The notes under the pieces: model-generated
The model's input: the letters and a program-made list of their open reading frames with translations, nothing else
The model's database searches: none
Told to the model about the DNA's origin: nothing
Position numbers and translations under genes: made by a program
Part shown: one piece after another, positions 1 to 6,763 of the stretch
Numbering within the stretch: the first letter of the stretch is position 1
How the letters are laid out: every line of letters starts with the position of its first letter
Assembly (NCBI GenBank): GCA_964614265.1
Contig: CAZTKT010000025.1
Span: 1 to 11,504, forward strand
Source: JACQKD01 sp964614265
GTDB lineage: Bacteria; Patescibacteriota; Minisyncoccia; Phycocordibacterales; UBA918
Direction of reading: 5' to 3'
Length of the DNA: 11,504 bases

Positions 1-84
1 TGAGGAGGTGCTCAGAGGAAAGGAAGAATAGCCTCCCGAAAAGGGTATTAGACCAAAAATGTTCATGCGTCCGATCAATCTAAA

Positions 85-127
85 AGGCAGTGGTCAACGC
101 TTCTTAAGAAGCGAGGCCAACCAGCCT
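85..127. repeat. Long imperfect inverted repeat (stem-loop)
   Basis: The core at 98-113 is a perfect 16-bp palindrome, CGCTTCTTAAGAAGCG. It is extended outward by TGGTC (91-95) pairing with GGCCA (115-119, one G-T pair) and by AGGC (85-88) pairing with GCCT (124-127), with small internal loops. As RNA it would fold into one long hairpin with a TTAA tip. There is no T-run after it, so it is not a standard intrinsic terminator. It could be a small structured RNA, a cruciform site or a protein-binding site. It lies inside a reading frame that is open from base 52. Confidence 0.6.
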
Positions 128-138
128 GTGAGTTATAT

Positions 139-474
139 TTGTTACTGCGTTCAAAGTACACGTTTGAACCGTGGATAGCGGCCTATATAAAGATAAAGGG
201 TGTTCACAATAAAAAAGAATATCATGTGTATGCAGTAGTAGAGGATAACAAATCAATAAGCCATACAGGTAAACCTCTCCAACGAAAAGGTGGTCAATTA
301 TTACCGACGTTCTATCCTGGAAGAAAAGTGACCACTAAAGAGCTCAATGCATTCCTAGCGAATCGGTTTCCTTCTGGAGTGTCGTTTATACGGGCAAGTT
401 ATGTGCAGTTTGAGAACCACTTCAAGTTTCGATTTTTGGAGCAAATTAAAATCCCAAAACAAAAGAAGAGTTAA
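139..474 (+). CDS. Hypothetical protein, start uncertain
   Basis: I do not recognise this protein. The frame is open from base 52 to the TAA at 472-474 (about 140 codons) but contains no ATG. The first usable start is TTG at 139, giving 111 residues. The composition looks protein-like: basic overall, rich in aromatic residues, with a Lys-rich C-terminus. It has no predicted membrane segment. No Shine-Dalgarno sequence precedes the TTG. A TATATT hexamer at 134-139 sits where a -10 box would be expected if the gene were leaderless and began at the CTG at 145, but that is speculative. The long hairpin at 85-127 lies in the same open frame, so the upstream part may be non-coding. The gene could also be a 5'-truncated remnant. 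Confidence 0.4.
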   Translation: MLLRSKYTFEPWIAAYIKIKGVHNKKEYHVYAVVEDNKSISHTGKPLQRKGGQLLPTFYPGRKVTTKELNAFLANRFPSGVSFIRASYVQFENHFKFRFLEQIKIPKQKKS

Positions 475-532
475 TTCGTACCATGAAAATCCTCTTCGGT
501 AACGATCCATGTAGGGTCTTCATTCAATATGC

Positions 533-538
533 TATACT
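533..538 (+). promoter_or_regulatory. Extended -10 box, leaderless start of the 547 gene
   Basis: TATACT preceded by TGC makes an extended -10 element. It is followed by exactly 8 bases and then the ATG at 547, so transcription would begin at or next to the start codon. No -35 box is obvious. The same TATACT-N8-ATG layout occurs before radC (2193) and the Nudix gene (9718). Confidence 0.55.
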
Positions 539-546
539 TGCCAAGT

Positions 547-828
547 ATGGATATCACTAAAGCACCAAAACAATTTCTTGATAATGTCACCGGTGGATTC
601 ACCGAGGAAGCATTTGCCCTTGCAATGCTTTCAGGCGAGCATGCGGTCGTGTACGCACTTACCCCACAACACACAAAACGTTTTTCTCAATGGCTTTCCT
701 ACCAAATTGAGCAGTATGAAAAAACAAACGGGAAGATTGTCGCGGAATGGGTTCCTGGAATGAAAAGCCCCATTCAGTCTACTGATCTGTCACTGCCACG
801 TAAGGATGAAGACAACAGTGCTTCGTAA
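547..828 (+). CDS. DUF3467-like small protein
   Basis: This 93-residue protein has the pattern I associate with DUF3467. A β-rich first half ends in a hydrophobic strand (GEHAVVYALTPQHTKRF). A helix follows that carries a run ending in YEKTNGKI, like the family's 'SPxHAKRLxxAL...YEExFG' signature. The tail after about residue 70 is polar and probably disordered. DUF3467 proteins are small and of unknown function, so no activity is assigned. The ATG at 547 was chosen over the in-frame ATG at 529 because the -10 box at 533-538 overlaps the region after 529, and 547 sits 8 bases after it. The gene is monocistronic, and a strong hairpin lies 68 bp downstream. Family assignment is from memory of the pattern, not a search. 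Confidence 0.6.
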   Translation: MDITKAPKQFLDNVTGGFTEEAFALAMLSGEHAVVYALTPQHTKRFSQWLSYQIEQYEKTNGKIVAEWVPGMKSPIQSTDLSLPRKDEDNSAS

Positions 829-895
829 GGTGGAGCTGCGACGTACCTGTGGGAAGATAGAGGGGTAGAACAGGGGGGGGGTTGGTGTAGAAAGG

Positions 896-934
896 AGAAT
901 CCCCGTACTGTGCGAAGCACAGTACGGGGATTCT
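896..934. terminator. Strong hairpin between convergent genes
   Basis: This is an 18-bp perfect stem (896-913 with 917-934) and a GAA loop. It lies between the converging 547-828 gene and the minus-strand cold-shock gene, 12 bp after the stop of the latter, so it can serve both. The plus side is followed by a T/G-rich tail (TTGGTTTGG) rather than a pure T-run. On the minus side the tail is TCCTTTCTAC. A run of nine G lies just to its left at 873-881. Confidence 0.75.
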
Positions 935-946
935 TTGGTTTGGTTA

Positions 947-1147
947 TTATGCGCGTGCGATATTCGTTGCCGCAGGACCCTTGGGACCATTGGTCAATTC
1001 GAATGTCACCGCATCACCCTCGTGTAGTTCGTCGAAAGAAATTCCATTCAGTTCATTTGCATGAAAGAAGATATCTTTGTCGCCGTTCTCTGGTGTGATG
1101 AACCCGAAACCACGATCGGTTACTCGAGCAATTGTGCCTTTCATCAT
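947..1147 (-). CDS. csp: Cold-shock domain protein
   Basis: This 66-residue protein is a single OB-fold cold-shock domain of normal family length. It is an RNA and single-stranded DNA binding chaperone that keeps transcripts unfolded. RNP1 is visible as RGFGFIT (residues 12-18) and RNP2 as DIFFHANEL (25-33). The domain opens with the usual MKGT segment and closes with the GPKGPAATNI strand. Two ATGs are adjacent. The first, at 1147, is chosen because a GATAAG -10-like box lies exactly 8 bases before it, with no Shine-Dalgarno sequence. That layout leaves no room for the long 5' leader that regulates Escherichia coli cspA, so thermoregulation through a leader RNA is unlikely if this promoter is the one used. 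The gene appears monocistronic between two hairpins. Confidence 0.95.
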   Translation of the reverse strand: MMKGTIARVTDRGFGFITPENGDKDIFFHANELNGISFDELHEGDAVTFELTNGPKGPAATNIARA

Positions 1148-1155
1148 GTGTTTGG

Positions 1156-1161
1156 CTTATC
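1156..1161 (-). promoter_or_regulatory. Probable -10 box of the cold-shock gene
   Basis: On the minus strand the hexamer reads GATAAG, followed by 8 bases and the ATG at 1147. The spacing equals that of radC and the Nudix gene. The -35 region is not convincing. Confidence 0.4.
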
Positions 1162-1286
1162 TCTACTTTGCTAATACAAAACTTCTTCTCCACAAGGCCG
1201 ACCGTCTCTCTGGGTAAGTGTTTTGGTGCCACCATCTAAACACAGTTCCTAATAAAGCACAAGGGGTGTCGAACAGGGGGTGTTGA

Positions 1287-1327
1287 TAGCAAATCGTTCA
1301 GTCCAAAGAGGACTGAACGATTTGCTA
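1287..1327. terminator. Perfect 18-bp hairpin after the SurA-like gene
   Basis: The arms 1287-1304 and 1310-1327 are perfectly complementary with a 5-base loop. On the minus strand the hairpin begins 24 bp after the stop of the SurA-like gene, the position of a terminator, but no T-run follows. Instead the minus strand continues into a C-rich segment (CCCCCTGTTC) that also follows the hairpin at 896-934. It may be a T-less terminator or an RNA-processing hairpin. Confidence 0.6.
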
Positions 1328-1351
1328 CATATACGGCTTATACAATAGGTT

Positions 1352-2053
1352 TTATATCAATATCTGTGCGTTGCTAGCCTTATAAAGACCATCGACGATC
1401 GTGGTAAGTGCCTCCTGTGTCTTCTGTTGTTCAAGGTGTGCTTGAATCTGCCCCTTGATGTCGTCAAATTTCAGTTCAGGATTTTGTTTTGCTACCTGTG
1501 CATCATAGAATACTTTTATTTCTTCGGGTGTCACTGCCACATTATGTTCGGTGGCGACTTTCGCGCTGTATTGATTAACGATGAGCTGTTTGCCGATATT
1601 TTTACGCAATGTTTCTTGATCAAGTGACGCAGAGATAAGTGCCGCCTCAAACGCCGCGGTATCCTTATACTGTCCAGTGATCTTTGTAAGCTCTGCGTTG
1701 ATAGCGGCATCGTCAGCGGTAAAGCCTTGGCGCTGTGCTTCACTGAAGAGTAGGTTGTCATGGATCATCTGAGTGAGCACGAGGCGTTCGAAGGATACAC
1801 GCGCCTCCGTGTCGCTTACCTCAGGTACTTTTACCTGAGGGTTACTACCCAGTGTTTTTATCTGTGCATCTAACTCCGTTCGGGTAATGTTTGTCTCCCC
1901 ATTATTAAATGTCGCTACAACGGTGCTTGCTTGTGAGGCAGGGGGGCGTTTCAGTAATGCAAACGGGCTGTGCCCACCTTTTACAGACCAAATTAAACCT
2001 CCTGCGCCCACAAGACCAATAACTACAAGACCAATGATATATTTGTTTTTCAT
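1352..2053 (-). CDS. Membrane-anchored SurA N-domain-like chaperone, no PPIase domain
   Basis: This 233-residue protein has a Lys-flanked hydrophobic segment at residues 5-24, a signal anchor with no lipobox. A polar linker follows, then a helical domain of the SurA_N type: a short strand (TVVATFNNGETNITRTELDA, 44-63) leads into long amphipathic helices through about residue 170. The 'VTPEEIKVFYDAQ' segment (174-186), which in SurA/PrsA normally leads into the parvulin domain, goes instead straight to a terminal helix pair. The catalytic peptidyl-prolyl isomerase domain is therefore absent. The likely role is a chaperone for exported polypeptides on the outer face of the membrane, by family inference. 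Start: the ATG at 2053 lies 11 bases after an extended -10 box with a -35 at normal spacing. radC is divergent across about 150 bp. Confidence 0.8.
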   Translation of the reverse strand: MKNKYIIGLVVIGLVGAGGLIWSVKGGHSPFALLKRPPASQASTVVATFNNGETNITRTELDAQIKTLGSNPQVKVPEVSDTEARVSFERLVLTQMIHDNLLFSEAQRQGFTADDAAINAELTKITGQYKDTAAFEAALISASLDQETLRKNIGKQLIVNQYSAKVATEHNVAVTPEEIKVFYDAQVAKQNPELKFDDIKGQIQAHLEQQKTQEALTTIVDGLYKASNAQILI

Positions 2054-2064
2054 AAGACCAGCTG

Positions 2065-2094
2065 ATTATCGCATACAACGGGGTAGATAAACAA
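2065..2094 (-). promoter_or_regulatory. Promoter of the SurA-like gene
   Basis: On the minus strand this reads TTGTTT (2094-2089), an 18-bp spacer, then GATAAT (2070-2065) preceded by TGC as an extended -10. The ATG follows after 11 bases, leaving an untranslated leader of only a few bases. Confidence 0.6.
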
Positions 2095-2192
2095 GAGGGT
2101 GGGCTGTAGACAAGAAATGGCATATATATAAGTGCTCCCAAGGATGGCGGTTGACCTGTGCGTAACCACCTTTTGTATCAGAAATCATCTTG

Positions 2193-2198
2193 TATACT
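2193..2198 (+). promoter_or_regulatory. -10 box of radC, leaderless layout
   Basis: TATACT is followed by 8 bases and the ATG at 2207. A CTTTTG sequence lies about 17 bp upstream as a weak -35. There is no Shine-Dalgarno sequence. Confidence 0.55.
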
Positions 2199-2206
2199 AC
2201 ACGTAT

Positions 2207-2935
2207 ATGGGTTCTTCCTATACACTCATGGATGTTCCATCGATCGTCGGTGCACCTGATAAGCACTACGTGATACACATGCGGGACTTGCCACCGAGTG
2301 AGAAACCGCGGGAGCGGTTGCACACTCTTGGTCCCACCGCTCTCTCACCGGTTGAGTTACTTTCGGTCATATTGGGTGTTGGTACTCGGAAAGAGGGTTT
2401 ACTCTCGATGACCGCACGGATCGTTCGCGAGTATGGCGAACGAAACGTGTTTTCCCAAACAGATGTGGCGGCTCTTGCTGTCGATCTTTCTATTCCAGAG
2501 GGAAAGGCAGCGAAGATTGTGGCGGTGGGGGAGTTGGGGCGACGTTTTTTTGCGCGAGAACAAAATGGGGCTGCGATCTTGCGCCGTGCGCACGATGCTT
2601 TTGAGTATGTGACTGATATGCGTGCGCTCCTGAAGGAACACTTACGTGGTCTCTACCTCAACACGCATTATCAAGTTATTCACGATGAAACTATTTCGAT
2701 GGGGACGGTGGACGCCAATATGGTCCATCCACGAGAGGTATTTCGCCCAGCAATAGCCTGTGCCGCTGTTGCGGTGATCCTGGTACATAATCACCCGTCG
2801 GGCGTTCTGACGCCAAGTACAGAAGATATTCTGATTACCAGGCGTGTTCGGGAGGCAGGAAAGTTGCTGGGAATAGAGTTGGTTGATCATGTCATTGTTA
2901 CCCGTGAGGGCTTTATAAGTATCCCATTTACTTAA
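2207..2935 (+). CDS. radC: RadC family JAB/MPN-domain protein
   Basis: This 242-residue protein is a full-length RadC. The N-terminal part opens with the family phrase RDLPPSEKPRERL (26-38) and LGPTALSPVELLSVILG (41-57), a helical UPF0758 region. The C-terminal JAB1/MPN-like metal-binding domain carries HNHPSG with the later Asp: His194, His196 and Asp207, the intact JAMM zinc ligands. The family was once linked to DNA repair, but that role is not established; a metal-dependent hydrolase or nuclease-related role is inferred from the fold. Start: the ATG at 2207 is chosen because TATACT lies 8 bases before it. The frame is open further upstream, to an earlier ATG at 2132, but that stretch contains the promoter. 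The next gene begins 6 bp after the stop and may be co-transcribed. Confidence 0.93.
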   Translation: MGSSYTLMDVPSIVGAPDKHYVIHMRDLPPSEKPRERLHTLGPTALSPVELLSVILGVGTRKEGLLSMTARIVREYGERNVFSQTDVAALAVDLSIPEGKAAKIVAVGELGRRFFAREQNGAAILRRAHDAFEYVTDMRALLKEHLRGLYLNTHYQVIHDETISMGTVDANMVHPREVFRPAIACAAVAVILVHNHPSGVLTPSTEDILITRRVREAGKLLGIELVDHVIVTREGFISIPFT

Positions 2936-2941
2936 TACAAT

Positions 2942-3241
2942 ATGTTACCTACGTACACGGAAGAATATCGCATCCCATCCCCGTTTTATTATGTTATTCG
3001 AGACGCAGAAGACGAACACGCCACACTACTCTTCCATGTGCACACCGGCGATTACTTTAGGGTGTTGGCGACAATCTGTGGTTTTGCGGAAGAGGTTCTT
3101 GCGGCACACGCCGATGACCCTGCGACTGTAGCTGTACGCGCAGCGGTACATGGCATGAAAGAAGACCTCCTGTTCCTCCATGATCGATATGAAATTCGAG
3201 AAAAAACAGATGCACCGTATCGTCTCTACACTGATGATTGA
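2942..3241 (+). CDS. Hypothetical protein downstream of radC
   Basis: I do not recognise this 99-residue acidic protein. The N-terminal half has β-strand-like aromatic segments (FYYVIRDAEDEHATLLFHVH). The second half looks helical, with Ala-rich stretches and a conserved-looking KEDLLFLHDRYEI near the end. It has no signal peptide and no cysteine pair that would suggest metal binding (one Cys at residue 46). It begins 6 bp after radC in a different frame and has no ribosome binding site of its own. Translation probably follows from radC by reinitiation, or from a minor promoter. A G-run (3242-3249) follows directly after the stop. An unrelated overlapping frame at 3180-3452 was set aside. Confidence 0.7.
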   Translation: MLPTYTEEYRIPSPFYYVIRDAEDEHATLLFHVHTGDYFRVLATICGFAEEVLAAHADDPATVAVRAAVHGMKEDLLFLHDRYEIREKTDAPYRLYTDD

Positions 3242-3287
3242 GGGGGGGGACGTCGTAATGAAAAGATACAGAGGTGTGCGGAGGTGT

Positions 3288-3311
3288 TATACTTATCACG
3301 TTAGTCATAAT
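3288..3311 (+). promoter_or_regulatory. Two overlapping -10 candidates for the small membrane protein
   Basis: TATACT with a preceding TGT (3288-3293) and CATAAT (3306-3311) both lie just before the ATG at 3322. The second is 10 bases from the start codon, the nearly leaderless spacing seen elsewhere in the window. Neither has a strong -35. Confidence 0.35.
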
Positions 3312-3321
3312 CAAATTTTTT

Positions 3322-3456
3322 ATGATGTATTACTATGGACAGGAAGGCATGTTTGGTGGCGGGGGTGGCATTTTTTGTGCGCTGGTAGCACTTGTCGTAC
3401 TGGTAGACTTAATCCTTGTGGGCGTCTGGTTGTGGCAGCATATTTCGCATAAGTAG
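3322..3456 (+). CDS. Small single-pass membrane protein
   Basis: This 44-residue protein reads as a Tyr/Gly-rich head (MMYYYGQEGMFGGGGG), one transmembrane helix (about residues 17-37) ending in VWLWQ, and a short basic tail. Small membrane proteins with this Tyr/Gly head and a Trp-flanked helix are common in Patescibacteria in my memory, but I know no function. The ATG at 3322 is preferred to the upstream GTG at 3274, since the earlier stretch contains the candidate -10 boxes and would add a second odd hydrophobic segment. It stands alone between the radC pair and the desaturase. Confidence 0.6.
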   Translation: MMYYYGQEGMFGGGGGIFCALVALVVLVDLILVGVWLWQHISHK

Positions 3457-3543
3457 ATTTTTATAGAGAGACCAGCGTGTCTATCACTAAGTAGCTTTTT
3501 CTGTTGTTCATTTTTTAAACACGCATAATCACACTAGAGTTGT

Positions 3544-3597
3544 TATACTCAGAGATGGAACCGTTGATCTTTCACACAAAAAAGAGATAGAGGGAGG
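3544..3597 (+). promoter_or_regulatory. Promoter and ribosome binding site of the desaturase
   Basis: An extended -10 (TGT-TATACT, 3544-3549) is followed by about 47 bases of leader and GGAGG at 3593-3597, spaced 5 bases from the ATG at 3603. The leader with a strong Shine-Dalgarno site contrasts with the short or absent leaders of neighbouring genes. Confidence 0.6.
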
Positions 3598-3602
3598 GTT
3601 GT

Positions 3603-4601
3603 ATGGCAACGGTAGATGCTCAATATGCTGAGTTGCAAAAGCAGTTTGAAGAGGAAGGGTTGTTTGAACCACGTCCCTGGTTCTATGTTCGTCAGAGTGT
3701 GATTGTATTGGCCTTACTTGCAGGAAGCGTTTTGTTCCTGCAATCGTACACAGGATTCTGGGGTCAGATGGTAAACGCCATGTTCTTGGCAGTACCGTTT
3801 GTCCTTGCCGGATATCTTATGCACGATACTGTGCATAACCAAATCCTTGTCTCAGGTTGGGTATTCCCCGTGTTCAATTTCTTGTTTGGGTGGAGTTGTA
3901 CATGGTGGGAGCATAAGCACAATTTGTTGCACCATTGTGCTCCAAATCACGAAAGCGATCCGGATTTCCAGGTCAAGTACTTTGCTTTTAACCCAGCACA
4001 AGCGCACCAGAAACAGGGTGTATATCGTTTGACGACGCAGTATCAGCACCTACTCTTTTTCCCCTTACTCTGTGGAGAATTACTCAATTTACGTCTCTCT
4101 GCCATGTCCTGGTTGTGGGCAGAGGGTACTGCTTTGGCAAAGAGGGATCTGCTCATATTTGTGGGACATCATGTTGCATGTCTGGCATTTTTGAGTTTGT
4201 TTTTGCCGTGGTGGCAAGTGCCACTCTTTGCATTGGTGCACACAGGTACCGTTGGTTTTTGTCTGGGGATGGCTTTTTCGGTGAATCACATTGGAATGTC
4301 GTCAGGAGGGGGGCAACAATCAAAATTCTTGGAACAAATTGTCACTGCCCGGAATGTCAGTGGAGGATGGTTCGTCAGCTTCATTTTTGGAGGTCTAAAC
4401 TTTCAAATTGAGCATCATATCTTCCCGAATATGCCGCGACCTAGCCTGACAAGAGTGGCACCAGTTATCGAAGCATTTTGTCTGAAGAATGGTATCCCAT
4501 ATCATTCTGTCAGCCTAAGGCGCGCATACGTTGAATTGTGGCGCCATTTGAAGAACACGGCGCAGTATGCTCGAGAAAATGAGGTCACAGCAGTAGCGTA
4601 G
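3603..4601 (+). CDS. Membrane fatty acid desaturase, histidine-box type
   Basis: This 332-residue protein is full length for a front-end (Δ5/Δ6-like) desaturase without a cytochrome b5 domain. Such enzymes use a di-iron centre and oxygen to put a double bond into membrane acyl chains. All three histidine boxes are present: HDTVH (74-78), HNLLHH (106-111) inside a WWEHKHN...PN...DPD context, and QIEHH (268-272), plus the conserved NHIGM at 228-232. Hydrophobic hairpins precede box 1 (about 31-72) and lie between boxes 2 and 3 (about 183-228), which keeps the histidines on the cytoplasmic face. It has its own promoter and Shine-Dalgarno site and ends at a clear terminator, so it is monocistronic. 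No partner electron carrier or acyl-synthesis gene is in the window. Acyl chains are probably acquired from outside; the exact regiospecificity cannot be read from sequence. Confidence 0.93.
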   Translation: MATVDAQYAELQKQFEEEGLFEPRPWFYVRQSVIVLALLAGSVLFLQSYTGFWGQMVNAMFLAVPFVLAGYLMHDTVHNQILVSGWVFPVFNFLFGWSCTWWEHKHNLLHHCAPNHESDPDFQVKYFAFNPAQAHQKQGVYRLTTQYQHLLFFPLLCGELLNLRLSAMSWLWAEGTALAKRDLLIFVGHHVACLAFLSLFLPWWQVPLFALVHTGTVGFCLGMAFSVNHIGMSSGGGQQSKFLEQIVTARNVSGGWFVSFIFGGLNFQIEHHIFPNMPRPSLTRVAPVIEAFCLKNGIPYHSVSLRRAYVELWRHLKNTAQYARENEVTAVA

Positions 4602-4660
4602 GTTCGCCCCCATGGTGTGTTTCTAGCATGGCATGGGATTATCCAGCACCACAACATCAC

Positions 4661-4699
4661 AACGGCGACACTCTTCGATAGGGTGTTGCCGTTTTTTTT
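4661..4699 (+). terminator. Rho-independent terminator of the desaturase
   Basis: A 13-bp stem (4661-4673 with 4681-4693, two G-T pairs) and a 7-base loop are followed by a run of eight T (4692-4699). It lies 60 bp after the desaturase stop. Confidence 0.88.
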
Positions 4700-4724
4700 A
4701 TGTATGCGACATACGTAGCATTTT

Positions 4725-4752
4725 TTGTTATTCCCACTGTATGGGTGATACT
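4725..4752 (+). promoter_or_regulatory. Plus-strand promoter facing the 3' end of rnr
   Basis: TTGTTA (4725-4730), a 16-bp spacer and GATACT (4747-4752) form a fair promoter pointing right into the 3' end of the minus-strand RNase R gene. An ATG begins 7 bases later at 4760 and opens an 18-codon frame ending at 4816. It may produce an antisense RNA or a tiny leaderless peptide, or it may be chance. Confidence 0.35.
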
Positions 4753-4820
4753 CCTTTGTATGGAGACATGCTTGAAAAATGACCAGTTCCTTGGGAGAGT
4801 TTTTGTACTAAAGTGAATTT

Positions 4821-6758
4821 CTATACCAACACAAAGTCGAGTTGGCGTTCTTGGAGGTCAGCACTGGTGAGTTTGATTTTTACTTCGTCGCCGAGTTGGT
4901 AGCTCTTTCCAGTGCGATCGCCTTTGATACGGTAATTTTTTGGATCGTACGAAAAATAATCACTCTTGATACTTGCCATTTTTACCATACCCTCTGCTTT
5001 GCTATTTTTCTCTTCTACATAAATGCCCCATTCGGTGACGCCGGTCACAATACCATCAAATTCTTGTCCGATCTTTGGTGTCATATACTCTACTTGCTTG
5101 AATTTGATTGAATCACGTTCGGCACTTACCGCATGCATTTCTCGCTCTGACGATTGGATGGAGAGACGTTCGTAGTGTGCCCGCTCAGTCTGTGGAATAG
5201 ATACGTTATCGAGGTGTTTTCGTAACAGACGATGCACCATGAGGTCCGGATAGCGACGGATAGGTGATGTAAAGTGCGTATAAAACTTAAACGCGAGACC
5301 AAAGTGTCCGATGTTCTTGGTTGTGTATACGGCCTTTGCCATTGAGCGAATGGTCGCAGTTTTTATCAGGTTCTCTTCCGGTTTTCCTTCTATTTCTTTG
5401 AGGAGTGCATTGATGTCTGTTGCTTCGACAATACCCCCTTGTGAACGAAACTCATACCCGAGAGCATGGAGAAAGATTGCAAGATCTTCTATTTTTTCTG
5501 GTTTTGGTGCGTCGTGTACACGGTAGACGAAGGCGGCATCTTTTCCACTATTTTTGTGAAGTGTATAAATATATTCGGCGACTTTTCGATTGGCGAGCAA
5601 CATGAAATCCTCAATCATGAGCATACTCTCGATGCGCTCCTTTATAAAAATATTGATCGGTGCGCCATGTTCGTCGAGTTCAAATTTCACTTCTGGCTGT
5701 TCAAATGCGATCGCGCCGTTCTTGTATCGTTCTTTGCGGAGGATGCGTGAAAGGTCCATGAGTGTCGTGAGCTCCCCAGCAAGAGGTCCCTGTTTCTGTT
5801 CGATGACTTCTTGTGCCTCTTGATAGGTGAAGCGCTTATTTGAATGAATGATCGTCTGCCCATACCATTCCTCAACGATGGCACCGATGGCAGTGATCTC
5901 AAACACAGCAGAGAAGGCAAGTCGATCGATGTCTTGTCGGAGCGAGCAGAGATCATTTGAGAGTATCTCGGGGAGCATGGGAATGACTCGATCGACGAGA
6001 TAGATAGAGGTCCCACGTTTTTGTGCTTCGAAGTCTATAGGCTCGTCTTCACGAACATAATGTGAAACATCAGCAATATGGATGCCGACCTCATAGTTAC
6101 CATTGGGGAGTGTGCGAAAGGAGAGTGCATCATCAAAATCTTTTGCATCAGCCGGATCAATGGTGCAGGTGGGTACTGAACGGAAGTCGCGACGTTTTGG
6201 ATCAGCGAGTGCATCAGCAAAAATCTGTGCCTGTGTATCGTGGAGAGCTTGGGCGGCCTGATCGACCGCAGGGGGGAACCCCGTTACAAATCCGCCACTG
6301 CGAATGATTGCCTGCATTTCAGTCTCATGCTCGCCCGCTTTACCAAGAATGTCAGTGATGGTTGCACTAGGATCAACGTTTGGATCATCCCAATGACGGA
6401 GTACGACCGCAACCTTCATACCGAGGTGCTCATCGGTCGCATCAGGGAGGATGAAACGTCGTTGGATGTGGCGGTCGTCCAATTGGAGACGACGAGAAAT
6501 CCCACGCATCTCGACTACCCCAATGTACTCACTCCGCGCACGTTCGAGCACACGTACAACGCGCCCTGTTTGGCGTGCGCTAGCAACTGGTGGGTCAAGA
6601 GTAATCTCGACGATATCACTGTCAAACGCGAGACCCACGGCTTCAGGAGGAATGAGGATGTCTTCAGTGTGATCTGGTATCGCAACAAAGCCCGTACCTT
6701 TCCCGCGCACGGCGATGACCCCCGTATAGGCATTTTTTTCTTGTTCTTCTATCGGCAT
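4821..6758 (-). CDS. rnr: Ribonuclease R / VacB family 3'-5' exoribonuclease
   Basis: This 645-residue enzyme degrades RNA, including structured RNA, from the 3' end. The order is: OB cold-shock domain (about 12-55, GTGFVAIPDH), second OB region (about 75-135), RNB catalytic domain (about 190-515) and C-terminal S1 domain (about 562-645). The catalytic metal-binding acids are intact in IDPADAKDFDDA: Asp201, 207, 209 and 210, matching the four Asp of Escherichia coli RNase R. The HFTSPIRRYPDLMVH segment (495-509) with the key arginines is also present. It lacks the N-terminal winged helix and the Lys-rich tail of the enterobacterial enzyme. The ATG at 6758 is preferred over an open extension to 6902: the OB domain starts right after it, and a TATACT box lies 13 bases upstream inside that extension. 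No clear terminator follows the stop. Confidence 0.95.
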   Translation of the reverse strand: MPIEEQEKNAYTGVIAVRGKGTGFVAIPDHTEDILIPPEAVGLAFDSDIVEITLDPPVASARQTGRVVRVLERARSEYIGVVEMRGISRRLQLDDRHIQRRFILPDATDEHLGMKVAVVLRHWDDPNVDPSATITDILGKAGEHETEMQAIIRSGGFVTGFPPAVDQAAQALHDTQAQIFADALADPKRRDFRSVPTCTIDPADAKDFDDALSFRTLPNGNYEVGIHIADVSHYVREDEPIDFEAQKRGTSIYLVDRVIPMLPEILSNDLCSLRQDIDRLAFSAVFEITAIGAIVEEWYGQTIIHSNKRFTYQEAQEVIEQKQGPLAGELTTLMDLSRILRKERYKNGAIAFEQPEVKFELDEHGAPINIFIKERIESMLMIEDFMLLANRKVAEYIYTLHKNSGKDAAFVYRVHDAPKPEKIEDLAIFLHALGYEFRSQGGIVEATDINALLKEIEGKPEENLIKTATIRSMAKAVYTTKNIGHFGLAFKFYTHFTSPIRRYPDLMVHRLLRKHLDNVSIPQTERAHYERLSIQSSEREMHAVSAERDSIKFKQVEYMTPKIGQEFDGIVTGVTEWGIYVEEKNSKAEGMVKMASIKSDYFSYDPKNYRIKGDRTGKSYQLGDEVKIKLTSADLQERQLDFVLV

Positions 6759-6763
6759 ACGTG

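Noticed and set aside
1..60. RNase P RNA or tmRNA fragment at the left edge
   Set aside because: The GAGGAAAG-like string is too short and the surrounding conserved bases of RNase P RNA are absent.
483..560. 25-codon ATG frame before the DUF3467-like gene
   Set aside because: It overlaps the promoter and start of the next gene in another frame and has no ribosome binding site.
873..881. Run of nine G as a possible slippage or quadruplex site
   Set aside because: It lies outside any gene, and a single G-run without partner runs does not make a quadruplex; it could also be a sequencing-length uncertainty.
2132..2206. Upstream start for RadC
   Set aside because: These 25 codons include the radC -10 box and do not resemble RadC starts.
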